In this document: positions 8,690 to 20,700 of the stretch, one piece after another
Numbering within the stretch: the stretch's first letter is position 1
How the letters are laid out: every line of letters starts with the position of its first letter
Assembly: GCA_033064195.1 (NCBI GenBank)
Contig: JARBJD010000109.1
Span: forward strand, 1 to 64,000
DNA: 64,000 nucleotides
Reading direction: 5' to 3'
DNA from: Blattamonas nauphoetae
Taxonomy: Eukaryota; Preaxostyla; Oxymonadida
Position numbers and translations under genes: made by a program
Notes under the pieces: model-generated
What the model saw: the letters and a program-made list of their open reading frames with translations, nothing else
What the model was told of the DNA's origin: nothing
The model's database searches: none

Positions 8690-11600
8690 ACTATTGAAAG
8701 TCCAAAAGTGCCCCAGGTGCCCCAGGTGGATCGGGTTTTTAAATTGGTTTTTATTTTGGCAGGTCCACAGGTCCACAAGTCCACAAGTCCACAGGAGCGC
8801 AGAAATGGTCTTATACTGATGGCTATATACAGTCTTTATCTTTTCTTTTATATACTGACCTGAGTCATTTAGAGATAATTGTTGCAATAAAATTTAAAAG
8901 TCCACATTATATGAATGATGTAGTATGACAGCAATGAGCAGAGAACAAACAACGGATGATATTTTTGAAGAACTATTGAAAGTCCAAAAGTGCCCCAGGT
9001 GCCCCAGGTGGATCGGGTTTTAAATTGGTTTTATTTTGGCAGGTCCACAGGTCCACAAGTCCACAAGTCCACAGGAGCGCAGAAATGGTCTTATACTGAT
9101 GGCTATATACAGTCTTTATCTTTTCTTTTATATACTGACCTGAGTCATTTAGAGATAATTGTTGCAATAAAATTTAAAAGTCCACATTATATGAATGATG
9201 TAGTATGACAGCAATGAGCAGAGAACAAACAACGGATGATATTTTTGAAGAACTATTGAAAGTCCAAAAGTGCCCCAGGTGCCCCAGGTGGATCGGGTTT
9301 TTAAATTGGTTTTTATTTTGGCAGGTCCACAGGTCCACAAGTCCACATGGCCACATCGAGTAAAAAATAATGGTTGTTCTTAGCTCATAGCTGTTTTATT
9401 ACATGAATCATGTTTGGTGGATTTTTTATTTTGATGCAACAATTTTGTTAATTTGACTTGGGTCAGTATTTAAAAGAGAAGAGCAACATTGAAAATGTCA
9501 TTTATGGGATTTACTTTTTGCTCATTGCTGTCATATTACAAATTATTATGGATTCTGTGGATTTTTCATTGGTGTTGGATTTCAATGGTGTTTTCCTAAG
9601 ACGATTGACCGACCAAAAGTGCCCCAGGTGCCCCAGGTGGATCGGGTTTTTAAATTGGTTTTTATTTTGGCAGGTCCACAGGTCCACAAGTCCACAAGTC
9701 CACAGGAGCGCAGAAATGGTCTTATACTGATGGCTATATACAGTCTTTATCTTTTCTTTTATATACTGACCTGAGTCATTTAGAGATAATTGTTGCAATA
9801 AAATTTAAAAGTCCACATTATATGAATGATGTAGTATGACAGCAATGAGCAGAGAACAAACAACGGATGATATTTTTGAAGAACTATTGAAAGTCCAAAA
9901 GTGCCCCAGGTGCCCCAGGTGGATCGGGTTTTTAAATTGGTTTTTATTTTGGCAGGTCCACAGGTCCACAAGTCCACATGGCCACATCGAGTAAAAAATA
10001 ATGGTTGTTCTTAGCTCATAGCTGTTTTATTACATGAATCATGTTTGGTGGATTTTTATTTTGATGCAACAATTTTGTTAATTGACTTGGGTCAGTATTT
10101 AAAAGAAAGAGCAACATTGAAAATGTCATTTATGGGATTTACTTTTGCTCATTGCTGTCATATTACAAATTATTATGGATTCTGTGGATTTTTCATTGGT
10201 GTTGGATTTCAATGGTGTTTTCCTAAGACGATTGACCGACCAAAAGTGCCCCAGGTGCCCCAGGTGGATCGGGTTTTTAAATTGGTTTTTATTTTGGCAG
10301 GTCCACAGGTCCACAAGTCCACAAGTCCACAGGAGCGCAGAAATGGTCTTATACTGATGGCTATATACAGTCTTTATCTTTTCTTTTATATACTGACCTG
10401 AGTCATTTAGAGATAATTGTTGCAATAAAATTTAAAAGTCCACATTATATGAATGATGTAGTATGACAGCAATGAGCAGAGAACAAACAACGGATGATAT
10501 TTTTGAAGAACTATTGAAAGTCCAAAAGTGCCCCAGGTGCCCCAGGTGGATCGGGTTTTTAAATTGGTTTTTATTTTGGCAGGTCCACAGGTCCACAAGT
10601 CCACAAGTCCACAGGAGCGCAGAAATGGTCTTATACTGATGGCTATATACAGTCTTTATCTTTTCTTTTATATACTGACCTGAGTCATTTAGAGATAATT
10701 GTTGCAATAAAATTTAAAAGTCCACATTATATGAATGATGTAGTATGACAGCAATGAGCAGAGAACAAACAACGGATGATATTTTTGAAGAACTATTGAA
10801 AGTCCAAAAGTGCCCCAGGTGCCCCAGGTGGATCGGGTTTTAAATTGGTTTTTATTTTGGCAGGTCCACAGGTCCACAAGTCCACAAGTCCACAGGAGCG
10901 CAGAAATGGTCTTATACTGATGGCTATATACAGTCTTTATCTTTTCTTTTATATACTGACCTGAGTCATTTAGAGATAATTGTTGCAATAAAATTTAAAA
11001 GTCCACATTATATGAATGATGTAGTATGACAGCAATGAGCAGAGAACAAACAACGGATGATATTTTTGAAGAACTATTGAAAGTCCAAAAGTGCCCCAGG
11101 TGCCCCAGGTGGATCGGGTTTTTAAATTGGTTTTTATTTTGGCAGGTCCACAGGTCCACAAGTCCACAAGTCCACAGGAGCGCAGAAATGGTCTTATACT
11201 GATGGCTATATACAGTCTTTATCTTTTCTTTTATATACTGACCTGAGTCATTTAGAGATAATTGTTGCAATAAAATTTAAAAGTCCACATTATATGAATG
11301 ATGTAGTATGACAGCAATGAGCAGAGAACAAACAACGGATGATATTTTTGAAGAACTATTGAAAGTCCAAAAGTGCCCCAGGTGCCCCAGGTGGATCGGG
11401 TTTTTAAATTGGTTTTTATTTTGGCAGGTCCACAGGTCCACAAGTCCACATGGCCACATCGAGTAAAAAATAATGGTTGTTCTTAGCTCATAGCTGTTTT
11501 ATTACATGAATCATGTTTGGTGGATTTTTTATTTTGATGCAACAATTTTGTTAATTTGACTTGGGTCAGTATTTAAAAGAGAAGAGCAACATTGAAAATG

Positions 11601-12084
11601 TCATTTATGGGATTTACTTTTTGCTCATTGCTGTCATATTACAAATTATTATGGATTCTGTGGATTTTTCATTGGTGTTGGATTTCAATGGTGTTTTCCT
11701 AAGACGATTGACCGACCAAAAGTGCCCCAGGTGCCCCAGGTGGATCGGGTTTTTAAATTGGTTTTTATTTTTGGCGGTCCACGGTCCACAAGTCCACATG
11801 GCCACAAGTGCAGAGGCATGAGTAGAATGAATAGAAATGATAGGGACATTGACGATGGTGGATTTGGTGGATTTTTCATTAGTATTGTATTTCATGAGTG
11901 ATTTCCTAGGACTATTGACCGACCAAAAGTGCCCCAGGTGCCCCAGGTGGATCGGGTTTTTAAATTGGTTTTTATTTTGGCAGGTCCACAGGTCCACAAG
12001 TCCACAAGTCCACAGGAGCGCAGAAATGGTCTTATACTGATGGCTATATACAGTCTTTATCTTTTCTTTTATATACTGACCTGA
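8690..12084 (+). repeat. Complex satellite array, segment 1 (cores 1-12)
   Basis: Every unit has the same core of about 85 bp beginning CCAAAAGTGCCCCAGG, with a doubled TGCCCCAGG, an AT tract, then three or four GTCCACA(A/G) heptamers. Cores start at about 8702, 8984, 9264, 9613, 9895, 10240, 10522, 10804, 11085, 11367, 11716 and 11923. Between cores are three spacers giving units of about 282 bp (A), 349 bp (B) and 207 bp (C). The order here is A A B A B A A A A B C A. Units differ almost only in homopolymer length, which points to recent homogenisation. It begins 30 bp after the helicase stop. Confidence 0.95.
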
Positions 12085-12678
12085 TAGATCCACTCAAAAC
12101 CCGGAATTTCTCCTAAACCCGGAACATGGGGGTTGAAAGATACATATTGGGCAAACTAAGAAAAAAATAAAATTTGAGAATTATAGACCGACGCAAATCA
12201 GAGAAACCCTCAAAATACCTCTTTTGGACCTGTTTGAATCAGGAGAACTGGTCATATCTTCACAACCTGTGAACCGATTTTGATGAAAATTTTCACAAAA
12301 ACGTTTTTGATGAAACGAACAATTTGAGAAAACATTGGAGAAAAAATGCTGGATATTTGGGAAAATAGAAAAAACCCATATTTTTCTCGAGAAAAAGTCT
12401 TAGAAAAAATATCTTTCATTTTTGAGCAGCTTTTGTCGAGATGTTTACGATAACAATGCACTTTATTTGGTGCAAAACGGATGGCTGGTTGTGGAGAAAC
12501 GATCCAAAAAGTTGAGAAAAATGTAGGCATTGTTGCTGTATACAGTATTTTGAGGGTTTCTCTGATTTGCGTCGGTCTATAATTCTCAAATTTTATTTTT
12601 TTCTTAGTTTGCCCAATATGTATCTTTCAACCCCCATGTTCCGGGTTTAGGAGAAATTCCGGGTTTTGAGTGGATCTA
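12085..12678. mobile_element. Foldback non-autonomous DNA transposon, copy 1 (134-bp terminal inverted repeats)
   Basis: A 594-bp insert in an A-type unit. Its ends are perfect inverted repeats of about 134 bp starting TAGATCCACTCAAAACCCGG. The interrupted unit normally reads CCTGAGTCA; here TGA stands on both sides of the insert, so the target duplication is 3 bp. No coding capacity is seen; the middle 325 bp is unique AT-rich DNA. The 3-bp duplication and long inverted repeats suggest a MITE mobilised by a PIF/Harbinger- or CMC-type transposase, but TGA is not the usual TWA target of Harbinger, so the superfamily is open. Confidence 0.85.
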
Positions 12679-13451
12679 TGAGTCATTTAGAGATAATTGT
12701 TGCAATAAAATTTAAAAGTCCACATTATATGAATGATGTAGTATGACAGCAATGAGCAGAGAACAAACAACGGATGATATTTTTGAAGAACTATTGAAAG
12801 TCCAAAAGTGCCCCAGGTGCCCCAGGTGGATCGGGTTTTAAATTGGTTTTTATTTTGGCAGGTCCACAGGTCCACAAGTCCACAAGTCCACAGGAGCGCA
12901 GAAATGGTCTTATACTGATGGCTATATACAGTCTTTATCTTTTCTTTTATATACTGACCTGAGTCATTTAGAGATAATTGTTGCAATAAAATTTAAAAGT
13001 CCACATTATATGAATGATGTAGTATGACAGCAATGAGCAGAGAACAAACAACGGATGATATTTTTGAAGAACTATTGAAAGTCCAAAAGTGCCCCAGGTG
13101 CCCCAGGTGGATCGGGTTTTTAAATTGGTTTTTATTTTTGGCGGTCCACGGTCCACAAGTCCACATGGCCACAAGTGCAGAGGCATGAGTAGAATGAATA
13201 GAAATGATAGGGACATTGACGATGGTGGATTTGGTGGATTTTTCATTAGTATTGTATTTCATGAGTGATTTCCTAGGACTATTGACCGACCAAAAGTGCC
13301 CCAGGTGCCCCAGGTGGATCGGGTTTTTAAATTGGTTTTTATTTTGGCAGGTCCACAGGTCCACAAGTCCACAAGTCCACAGGAGCGCAGAAATGGTCTT
13401 ATACTGATGGCTATATACAGTCTTTATCTTTTCTTTTATATACTGACCTGA
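12679..13451 (+). repeat. Satellite array, segment 2 (cores 13-15)
   Basis: Resumes exactly where the foldback element interrupted the A unit. Cores at about 12802, 13083 and 13290, spacers A, C, A. The A unit at the right is again interrupted by a foldback element at the same base position, so the block of about 1368 bp containing the insert has itself been duplicated. Confidence 0.93.
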
Positions 13452-14047
13452 TAGATCCACTCAAAACCCGGAATTTCTCCTAAACCCGGAACATGGGGGT
13501 TGAAAGATACATATTGGGCAAACTAAGAAAAAAATAAAATTTGAGAATTATAGACCGACGCAAATCAGAGAAACCCTCAAAATACCTCTTTTGGACCTGT
13601 TTGAATCAGGAGAACTGGTCATATCTTCACAACCTGTGAACCGATTTTGATGAAAATTTTCACAAAAACGTTTTTTGATGAAACGAACAATTTGAGAAAA
13701 CATTGGAGAAAAATGCTGGATATTTGGGAAAATAGAAAAAACCCATATTTTTCTCGAGAAAAAGTCTTAGAAAAAATATCTTTCATTTTTTGAGCAGCTT
13801 TTGTCGAGATGTTTACGATAACAATGCACTTTATTTGGTGCAAAACGGATGGCTGGTTGTGGAGAAACGATCCAAAAAAGTTGAGAAAAATGTAGGCATT
13901 GTTGCTGTATACAGTATTTTGAGGGTTTCTCTGATTTGCGTCGGTCTATAATTCTCAAATTTTATTTTTTTCTTAGTTTGCCCAATATGTATCTTTCAAC
14001 CCCCATGTTCCGGGTTTAGGAGAAATTCCGGGTTTTGAGTGGATCTA
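13452..14047. mobile_element. Foldback non-autonomous DNA transposon, copy 2
   Basis: 596 bp, same terminal inverted repeats and same TGA flanks as the copy at 12085. It differs from that copy only by lengths of A or T runs that I can see. It occupies the same position within its satellite unit, so it arose by duplication of the array and not by a second transposition. Confidence 0.85.
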
Positions 14048-15625
14048 TGAGTCATTTAGAGATAATTGTTGCAATAAAATTTAAAAGTCCACATTATATG
14101 AATGATGTAGTATGACAGCAATGAGCAGAGAACAAACAACGGATGATATTTTTGAAGAACTATTGAAAGTCCAAAAGTGCCCCAGGTGCCCCAGGTGGAT
14201 CGGGTTTTTAAATTGGTTTTTATTTTGGCAGGTCCACAGGTCCACAAGTCCACAAGTCCACAGGAGCGCAGAAATGGTCTTATACTGATGGCTATATACA
14301 GTCTTTATCTTTTCTTTTATATACTGACCTGAGTCATTTAGAGATAATTGTTGCAATAAAATTTAAAAGTCCACATTATATGAATGATGTAGTATGACAG
14401 CAATGAGCAGAGAACAAACAACGGATGATATTTTTGAAGAACTATTGAAAGTCCAAAAGTGCCCCAGGTGCCCCAGGTGGATCGGGTTTTTAAATTGGTT
14501 TTTATTTTGGCAGGTCCACAGGTCCACAAGTCCACAAGTCCACAGGAGCGCAGAAATGGTCTTATACTGATGGCTATATACAGTCTTTATCTTTTCTTTT
14601 ATATACTGACCTGAGTCATTTAGAGATAATTGTTGCAATAAAATTTAAAAGTCCACATTATATGAATGATGTAGTATGACAGCAATGAGCAGAGAACAAA
14701 CAACGGATGATATTTTTGAAGAACTATTGAAAGTCCAAAAGTGCCCCAGGTGCCCCAGGTGGATCGGGTTTTTAAATTGGTTTTTATTTTTGGCGGTCCA
14801 CGGTCCACAAGTCCACATGGCCACAAGTGCAGAGGCATGAGTAGAATGAATAGAAATGATAGGGACATTGACGATGGTGGATTTGGTGGATTTTTCATTA
14901 GTATTGTATTTCATGAGTGATTTCCTAGGACTATTGACCGACCAAAAGTGCCCCAGGTGCCCCAGGTGGATCGGGTTTTTAAATTGGTTTTTATTTTGGC
15001 AGGTCCACAGGTCCACAAGTCCACATGGCCACATCGAGTAAAAAATAATGGTTGTTCTTAGCTCATAGCTGTTTTATTACATGAATCATGTTTGGTGGAT
15101 TTTTTATTTTGATGCAACAATTTTGTTAATTTGACTTGGGTCAGTATTTAAAAGAGAAGAGCAACATTGAAAATGTCATTTATGGGATTTACTTTTTGCT
15201 CATTGCTGTCATATTACAAATTATTATGGATTCTGTGGATTTTTCATTGGTGTTGGATTTCAATGGTGTTTTCCTAAGACGATTGACCGACCAAAAGTGC
15301 CCCAGGTGCCCCAGGTGGATCGGGTTTTTAAATTGGTTTTTATTTTTGGCGGTCCACGGTCCACAAGTCCACATGGCCACAAGTGCAGAGGCATGAGTAG
15401 AATGAATAGAAATGATAGGGACATTGACGATGGTGGATTTGGTGGATTTTTCTTTAGTATTGTATTTCATGAGTGATTTCCTAGGACTATTGACCGACCA
15501 AAAGTGCCCCAGGTGCCCCAGGTGGATCGGGTTTTTAAATTGGTTTTTATTTTGGCAGGTCCACAGGTCCACAAGTCCACAAGTCCACAGGAGCGCAGAA
15601 ATGGTCTTATACTGATGGCTATATA
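14048..15625 (+). repeat. Satellite array, segment 3 (cores 16-21)
   Basis: Cores at about 14171, 14453, 14735, 14942, 15291 and 15498; spacers A A C B C A. The last A unit is cut at its TATATA by the pogo-like transposon and resumes at 17780. Confidence 0.93.
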
Positions 15626-17779
15626 CCGTGGTTGGACAACCCGTCCAAATTGGAAAACCCGTCCACCTGAGAATCGGACACAAATTGTTGGTATGAATAT
15701 TTCTTTATTGACTTTTGTTTTTGTTCTCATTTTCGACTCATTGATAAATTTTTATTTGTTGCAATAGATTGAAATGAAATTTAATCTTTTTTCCTAACTT
15801 TGACTTCGAACGGAGGGATCTTCCCTAAATTTTGTTCATCCCGTTCCTTCACAACCACCTCTTTTTACCTCTCGCGAATTCGTTCCATGACCGTATTATC
15901 TCCTTCTAAATACTCATTGTTCTTTTGTTCTCACTCTTTCTCCATCTCCTTCCAGAACGTTGGACCAACAAGTCGGACTCCAAAGTGGAACGCAAATTTA
16001 TCCGAAGTGAAGGCGTATTTGAAAAAGAACAAGATTGAACAAAAAGATCAACTTCTCACGTTGCTGAAGCTCGAACAGAAAATGAAAATTTTGCCAGGGA
16101 TCATCCAATCCATCACTGGCATTCATAGTCGCTCTCTCTCTCGAGCAAGAGCAGCTATGAAAGAAAATCGTCCAATACAACAACCAGGACGTCCCTCCAA
16201 AGTACCTCCAGCAGAACTTGACCGTCTTCGATCCTGGCTTAAGGAACAAGTTGAACTGAAGAAAGAGATCACACGTCCGATGGTCCAAAGAAGGTCTTTT
16301 TCACCATTTTCCATCTTTTCAGATCCAAAACATATTGGTTGGATCTTCCAATCCTAAAACAAGGCTGATCGAACTCGATGACAGCTGGGCATGGAATTTC
16401 TGTGATGCGAATCCCGATCTCTTCTTCTCGCGACCTATTCAAATGGATGCTCCAAAAATTGCAGCAAGCAACGAACAAAACATGGTTGAGTGGATGACTC
16501 AATTGAAAACTGTGATTGATACCTTCAGCATACCGAACGATCTTATTTTTGACTACGATGAAACAGGGTTCTCTACCATCCATGATTCAAGAGTAAAAGT
16601 GATTCACGGCGCTGGAACTCCCACACCTATCAAAGCGAAACCTACTAAAATCCAAAATTTCACTCTGGCGTGCACCGTTTGTGCTGACGGATCGCATCTA
16701 CCTCACGCACTTGTTTACCCACTTAAATCTCAGCCAAGTGAATTTAATTCACTTCGCACTTTTCATATTATCCCGTATTGTTTGGGAAATGGGTATGTGA
16801 ATAGTTACATCTTTAGCCGCATTCTGGAAGAGACTATCATCCCAGCAATCAACACCAAAAGAAACGCACCGAATCTCACGAACCAGTGGGCATTACTTCT
16901 TCTCGATAACTGTAGTTCACACTTGTCCTCAAATATTGCTGAAATGTGTAAAACGAACAAAATTCAACTGCTATCTCTCCTCCAAACACAACACACCTCA
17001 CCCAACCCCTCGACGACAAAATCTTCCAATCCCTCAAGAATCAATACGACAAATTCTATGCATCACCTCTTGAGTTCTCTCAACAAGCGCATCGGACAGC
17101 GATTGTTTCCGCGCTTCCGCTCGCCTGCCAAAAGGCATTCACGATCGACACAATCGTTTTATCGTTTCGACGCTGCGGAATCTTGGATAGAGATGTGACA
17201 CATATCCTCCATCGACTGCCAGACAATCTTGATACCGTCAAAGATGGAATAAAGACCAAACCAAGTGATTGTGGAGACAGTTCGTATGCCGGCATTCGTT
17301 CAGTGGTCAGTGCTGGAATCCTCCTAACATCGACTGAGTCGATGGAAAGACGAAAATGAAGGAAAGAAAACAGGAATCAAGGGAAGAACGAAAAAAGGAA
17401 CAGGAAGTTGTCAAGAAGAAGTGCAACCTTCGAAAAACAACCATGATTCAGCGACCCAGAGCTGTCAAGAAGACTATTGAACAAGAGCGAAAGAAAGCTA
17501 AGAAGCCCAAGAAGCCCAGAATGAGGCGCACAACAATCACAACTCGATCTGCAACGAGAAACGGGATGAACAAAATTGAGGGAAGATCCCTCCGTTCGAA
17601 GTCAAAGTAAGGAAAAAAGATTAAATTTCATTTCAATCTATTGCAACAAATAAAAATTTATCAATGAGTCGAAAATGAGAACAAAAACAAAAGTCAATAA
17701 AGAAATATTCATACCAACAATTTGTGTCCGATTCTCAGGTGGACGGGTTTTCCAATTTGGACGGGTTGTCCAACCACGG
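15626..17779 (+). mobile_element. pogo-like (Tc1/mariner superfamily) DNA transposon
   Basis: 2154 bp with long terminal inverted repeats (about 219 bp, 15626-15844 and 17561-17779; at most a few mismatches) that begin CCGTGGTTGGACAACC. It is inserted into a satellite A unit whose uninterrupted form reads CTATATACAGTC; TA is duplicated at both ends, the Tc1/mariner signature. The interior encodes a DDE_1-type transposase on the plus strand. The near-identity of the two inverted repeats indicates a young insertion, younger than the satellite unit it interrupts. The terminal 30 bp contain a doubled CCCGTCCA motif, a plausible transposase site. Confidence 0.9.
15800..17345 (+). pseudogene. pogo/DDE_1 transposase, probably one frameshift
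   Basis: N-terminal helix-turn-helix DNA-binding region at about 15990-16270. The catalytic core shows the three acids of DDE_1: YDETGF at about 16555, LLLDNCSSH at about 16895 and a third in a HLTQPLDD block at about 17005. A 40-nt GT..AG intron at 16277-16316 would join the two main frames in phase (ITRPM to IQNIL), matching the short introns of the host genes here. Past NKIQ (about 16965) the family motif continues in another frame, so one base has been lost or gained near 16970-16985. A Lys/Arg-rich tail lies at 17356-17610 in yet another frame. The start codon is not resolved. Either a recently inactivated copy or an artefact of the assembly, which shows many homopolymer differences. Confidence 0.75.
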
Positions 17780-20700
17780 TACAGTCTTTATCTTTTCTTT
17801 TATATACTGACCTGAGTCATTTAGAGATAATTGTTGCAATAAAATTTAAAAGTCCACATTATATGAATGATGTAGTATGACAGCAATGAGCAGAGAACAA
17901 ACAACGGATGATATTTTTGAAGAACTATTGAAAGTCCAAAAGTGCCCCAGGTGCCCCAGGTGGATCGGGTTTTTAAATTGGTTTTTATTTTGGCAGGTCC
18001 ACAGGTCCACAAGTCCACAAGTCCACAGGAGCGCAGAAATGGTCTTATACTGATGGCTATATACAGTCTTTATCTTTTCTTTTATATACTGACCTGAGTC
18101 ATTTAGAGATAATTGTTGCAATAAAATTTAAAAGTCCACATTATATGAATGATGTAGTATGACAGCAATGAGCAGAGAACAAACAACGGATGATATTTTT
18201 GAAGAACTATTGAAAGTCCAAAAGTGCCCCAGGTGCCCCAGGTGGATCGGGTTTTTAAATTGGTTTTTATTTTGGCAGGTCCACAGGTCCACAAGTCCAC
18301 ATGGCCACATCGAGTAAAAAAATAATGGTTGTTCTTAGCTCATAGCTGTTTTATTACATGAATCATGTTTGGTGGATTTTTTATTTTGATGCAACAATTT
18401 TGTTAATTTGACTTGGGTCAGTATTTAAAAGAGAAGAGCAACATTGAAAATGTCATTTATGGGATTTACTTTTGCTCATTGCTGTCATATTACAAATTAT
18501 TATGGATTCTGTGGATTTTTCATTGGTGTTGGATTTCAATGGTGTTTTCCTAAGACGATTGACCGACCAAAAGTGCCCCAGGTGCCCCAGGTGGATCGGG
18601 TTTTTAAATTGGTTTTTATTTTTGGCGGTCCACGGTCCACAAGTCCACATGGCCACAAGTGCAGAGGCATGAGTAGAATGAATAGAAATGATAGGGACAT
18701 TGACGATGGTGGATTTGGTGGATTTTTCTTTAGTATTGTATTTCATGAGTGATTTCCTAGGACTATTGACCGACCAAAAGTGCCCCAGGTGCCCCAGGTG
18801 GATCGGGTTTTAAATTGGTTTTTATTTTGGCAGGTCCACAGGTCCACAAGTCCACAAGTCCACAGGAGCGCAGAAATGGTCTTATACTGATGGCTATATA
18901 CAGTCTTTATCTTTTCTTTTATATACTGACCTGAGTCATTTAGAGATAATTGTTGCAATAAAATTTAAAAGTCCACATTATATGAATGATGTAGTATGAC
19001 AGCAATGAGCAGAGAACAAACAACGGATGATATTTTTGAAGAACTATTGAAAGTCCAAAAGTGCCCCAGGTGCCCCAGGTGGATCGGGTTTTTAAATTGG
19101 TTTTTATTTTTGGAGGTCCACAGGTCCACAAGTCCACATGGCCACATCGAGTAAAAAAATAATGGTTGTTCTTAGCTCATAGCTGTTTTATTACATGAAT
19201 CATGTTTGGTGGATTTTTATTTTGATGCAACAATTTTGTTAATTTGACTTGGGTCAGTATTTAAAGAGAAGAGCAACATTGAAAATGTCATTTATGGGAT
19301 TTACTTTTTGCTCATTGCTGTCATATTACAAATTATTATGGATTCTGTGGATTTTTCATTGGTGTTGGATTTCAATGGTGTTTTCCTAAGACGATTGACC
19401 GACCAAAAGTGCCCCAGGTGCCCCAGGTGGATCGGGTTTTTAAATTGGTTTTTATTTTTGGCGGTCCACGGTCCACAAGTCCACATGGCCACAAGTGCAG
19501 AGGCATGAGTAGAATGAATAGAAATGATAGGGACATTGACGATGGTGGATTTGGTGGATTTTTCTTTAGTATTGTATTTCATGAGTGATTTCCTAGGACT
19601 ATTGACCGACCAAAAGTGCCCCAGGTGCCCCAGGTGGATCGGGTTTTTAAATTGGTTTTTATTTTGGCAGGTCCACAGGTCCACAAGTCCACAAGTCCAC
19701 AGGAGCGCAGAAATGGTCTTATACTGATGGCTATATACAGTCTTTATCTTTTCTTTTATATACTGACCTGAGTCATTTAGAGATAATTGTTGCAATAAAA
19801 TTTAAAAGTCCACATTATATGAATGATGTAGTATGACAGCAATGAGCAGAGAACAAACAACGGATGATATTTTTGAAGAACTATTGAAAGTCCAAAAGTG
19901 CCCCAGGTGCCCCAGGTGGATCGGGTTTTTAAATTGGTTTTTATTTTTGGCGGTCCACGGTCCACAAGTCCACATGGCCACAAGTGCAGAGGCATGAGTA
20001 GAATGAATAGAAATGATAGGGACATTGACGATGGTGGATTTGGTGGATTTTTCATTAGTATTGTATTTCATGAGTGATTTCCTAGGACTATTGACCGACC
20101 AAAAGTGCCCCAGGTGCCCCAGGTGGATCGGGTTTTTAAATTGGTTTTTATTTTTGGCGGTCCACGGTCCACAAGTCCACATGGCCACAAGTGCAGAGGC
20201 ATGAGTAGAATGAATAGAAATGATAGGGACATTGACGATGGTGGATTTGGTGGATTTTTCTTTAGTATTGTATTTCATGAGTGATTTCCTAGGACTATTG
20301 ACCGACCAAAAGTGCCCCAGGTGCCCCAGGTGGATCGGGTTTTTAAATTGGTTTTTATTTTGGCAGGTCCACAGGTCCACAAGTCCACAAGTCCACAGGA
20401 GCGCAGAAATGGTCTTATACTGATGGCTATATACAGTCTTTATCTTTTCTTTTATATACTGACCTGAGTCATTTAGAGATAATTGTTGCAATAAAATTTA
20501 AAAGTCCACATTATATGAATGATGTAGTATGACAGCAATGAGCAGAGAACAAACAACGGATGATATTTTTGAAGAACTATTGAAAGTCCAAAAGTGCCCC
20601 AGGTGCCCCAGGTGGATCGGGTTTTTAAATTGGTTTTTATTTTTGGAGGTCCACAGGTCCACAAGTCCACATGGCCACATCGAGTAAAAAATAATGGTTG

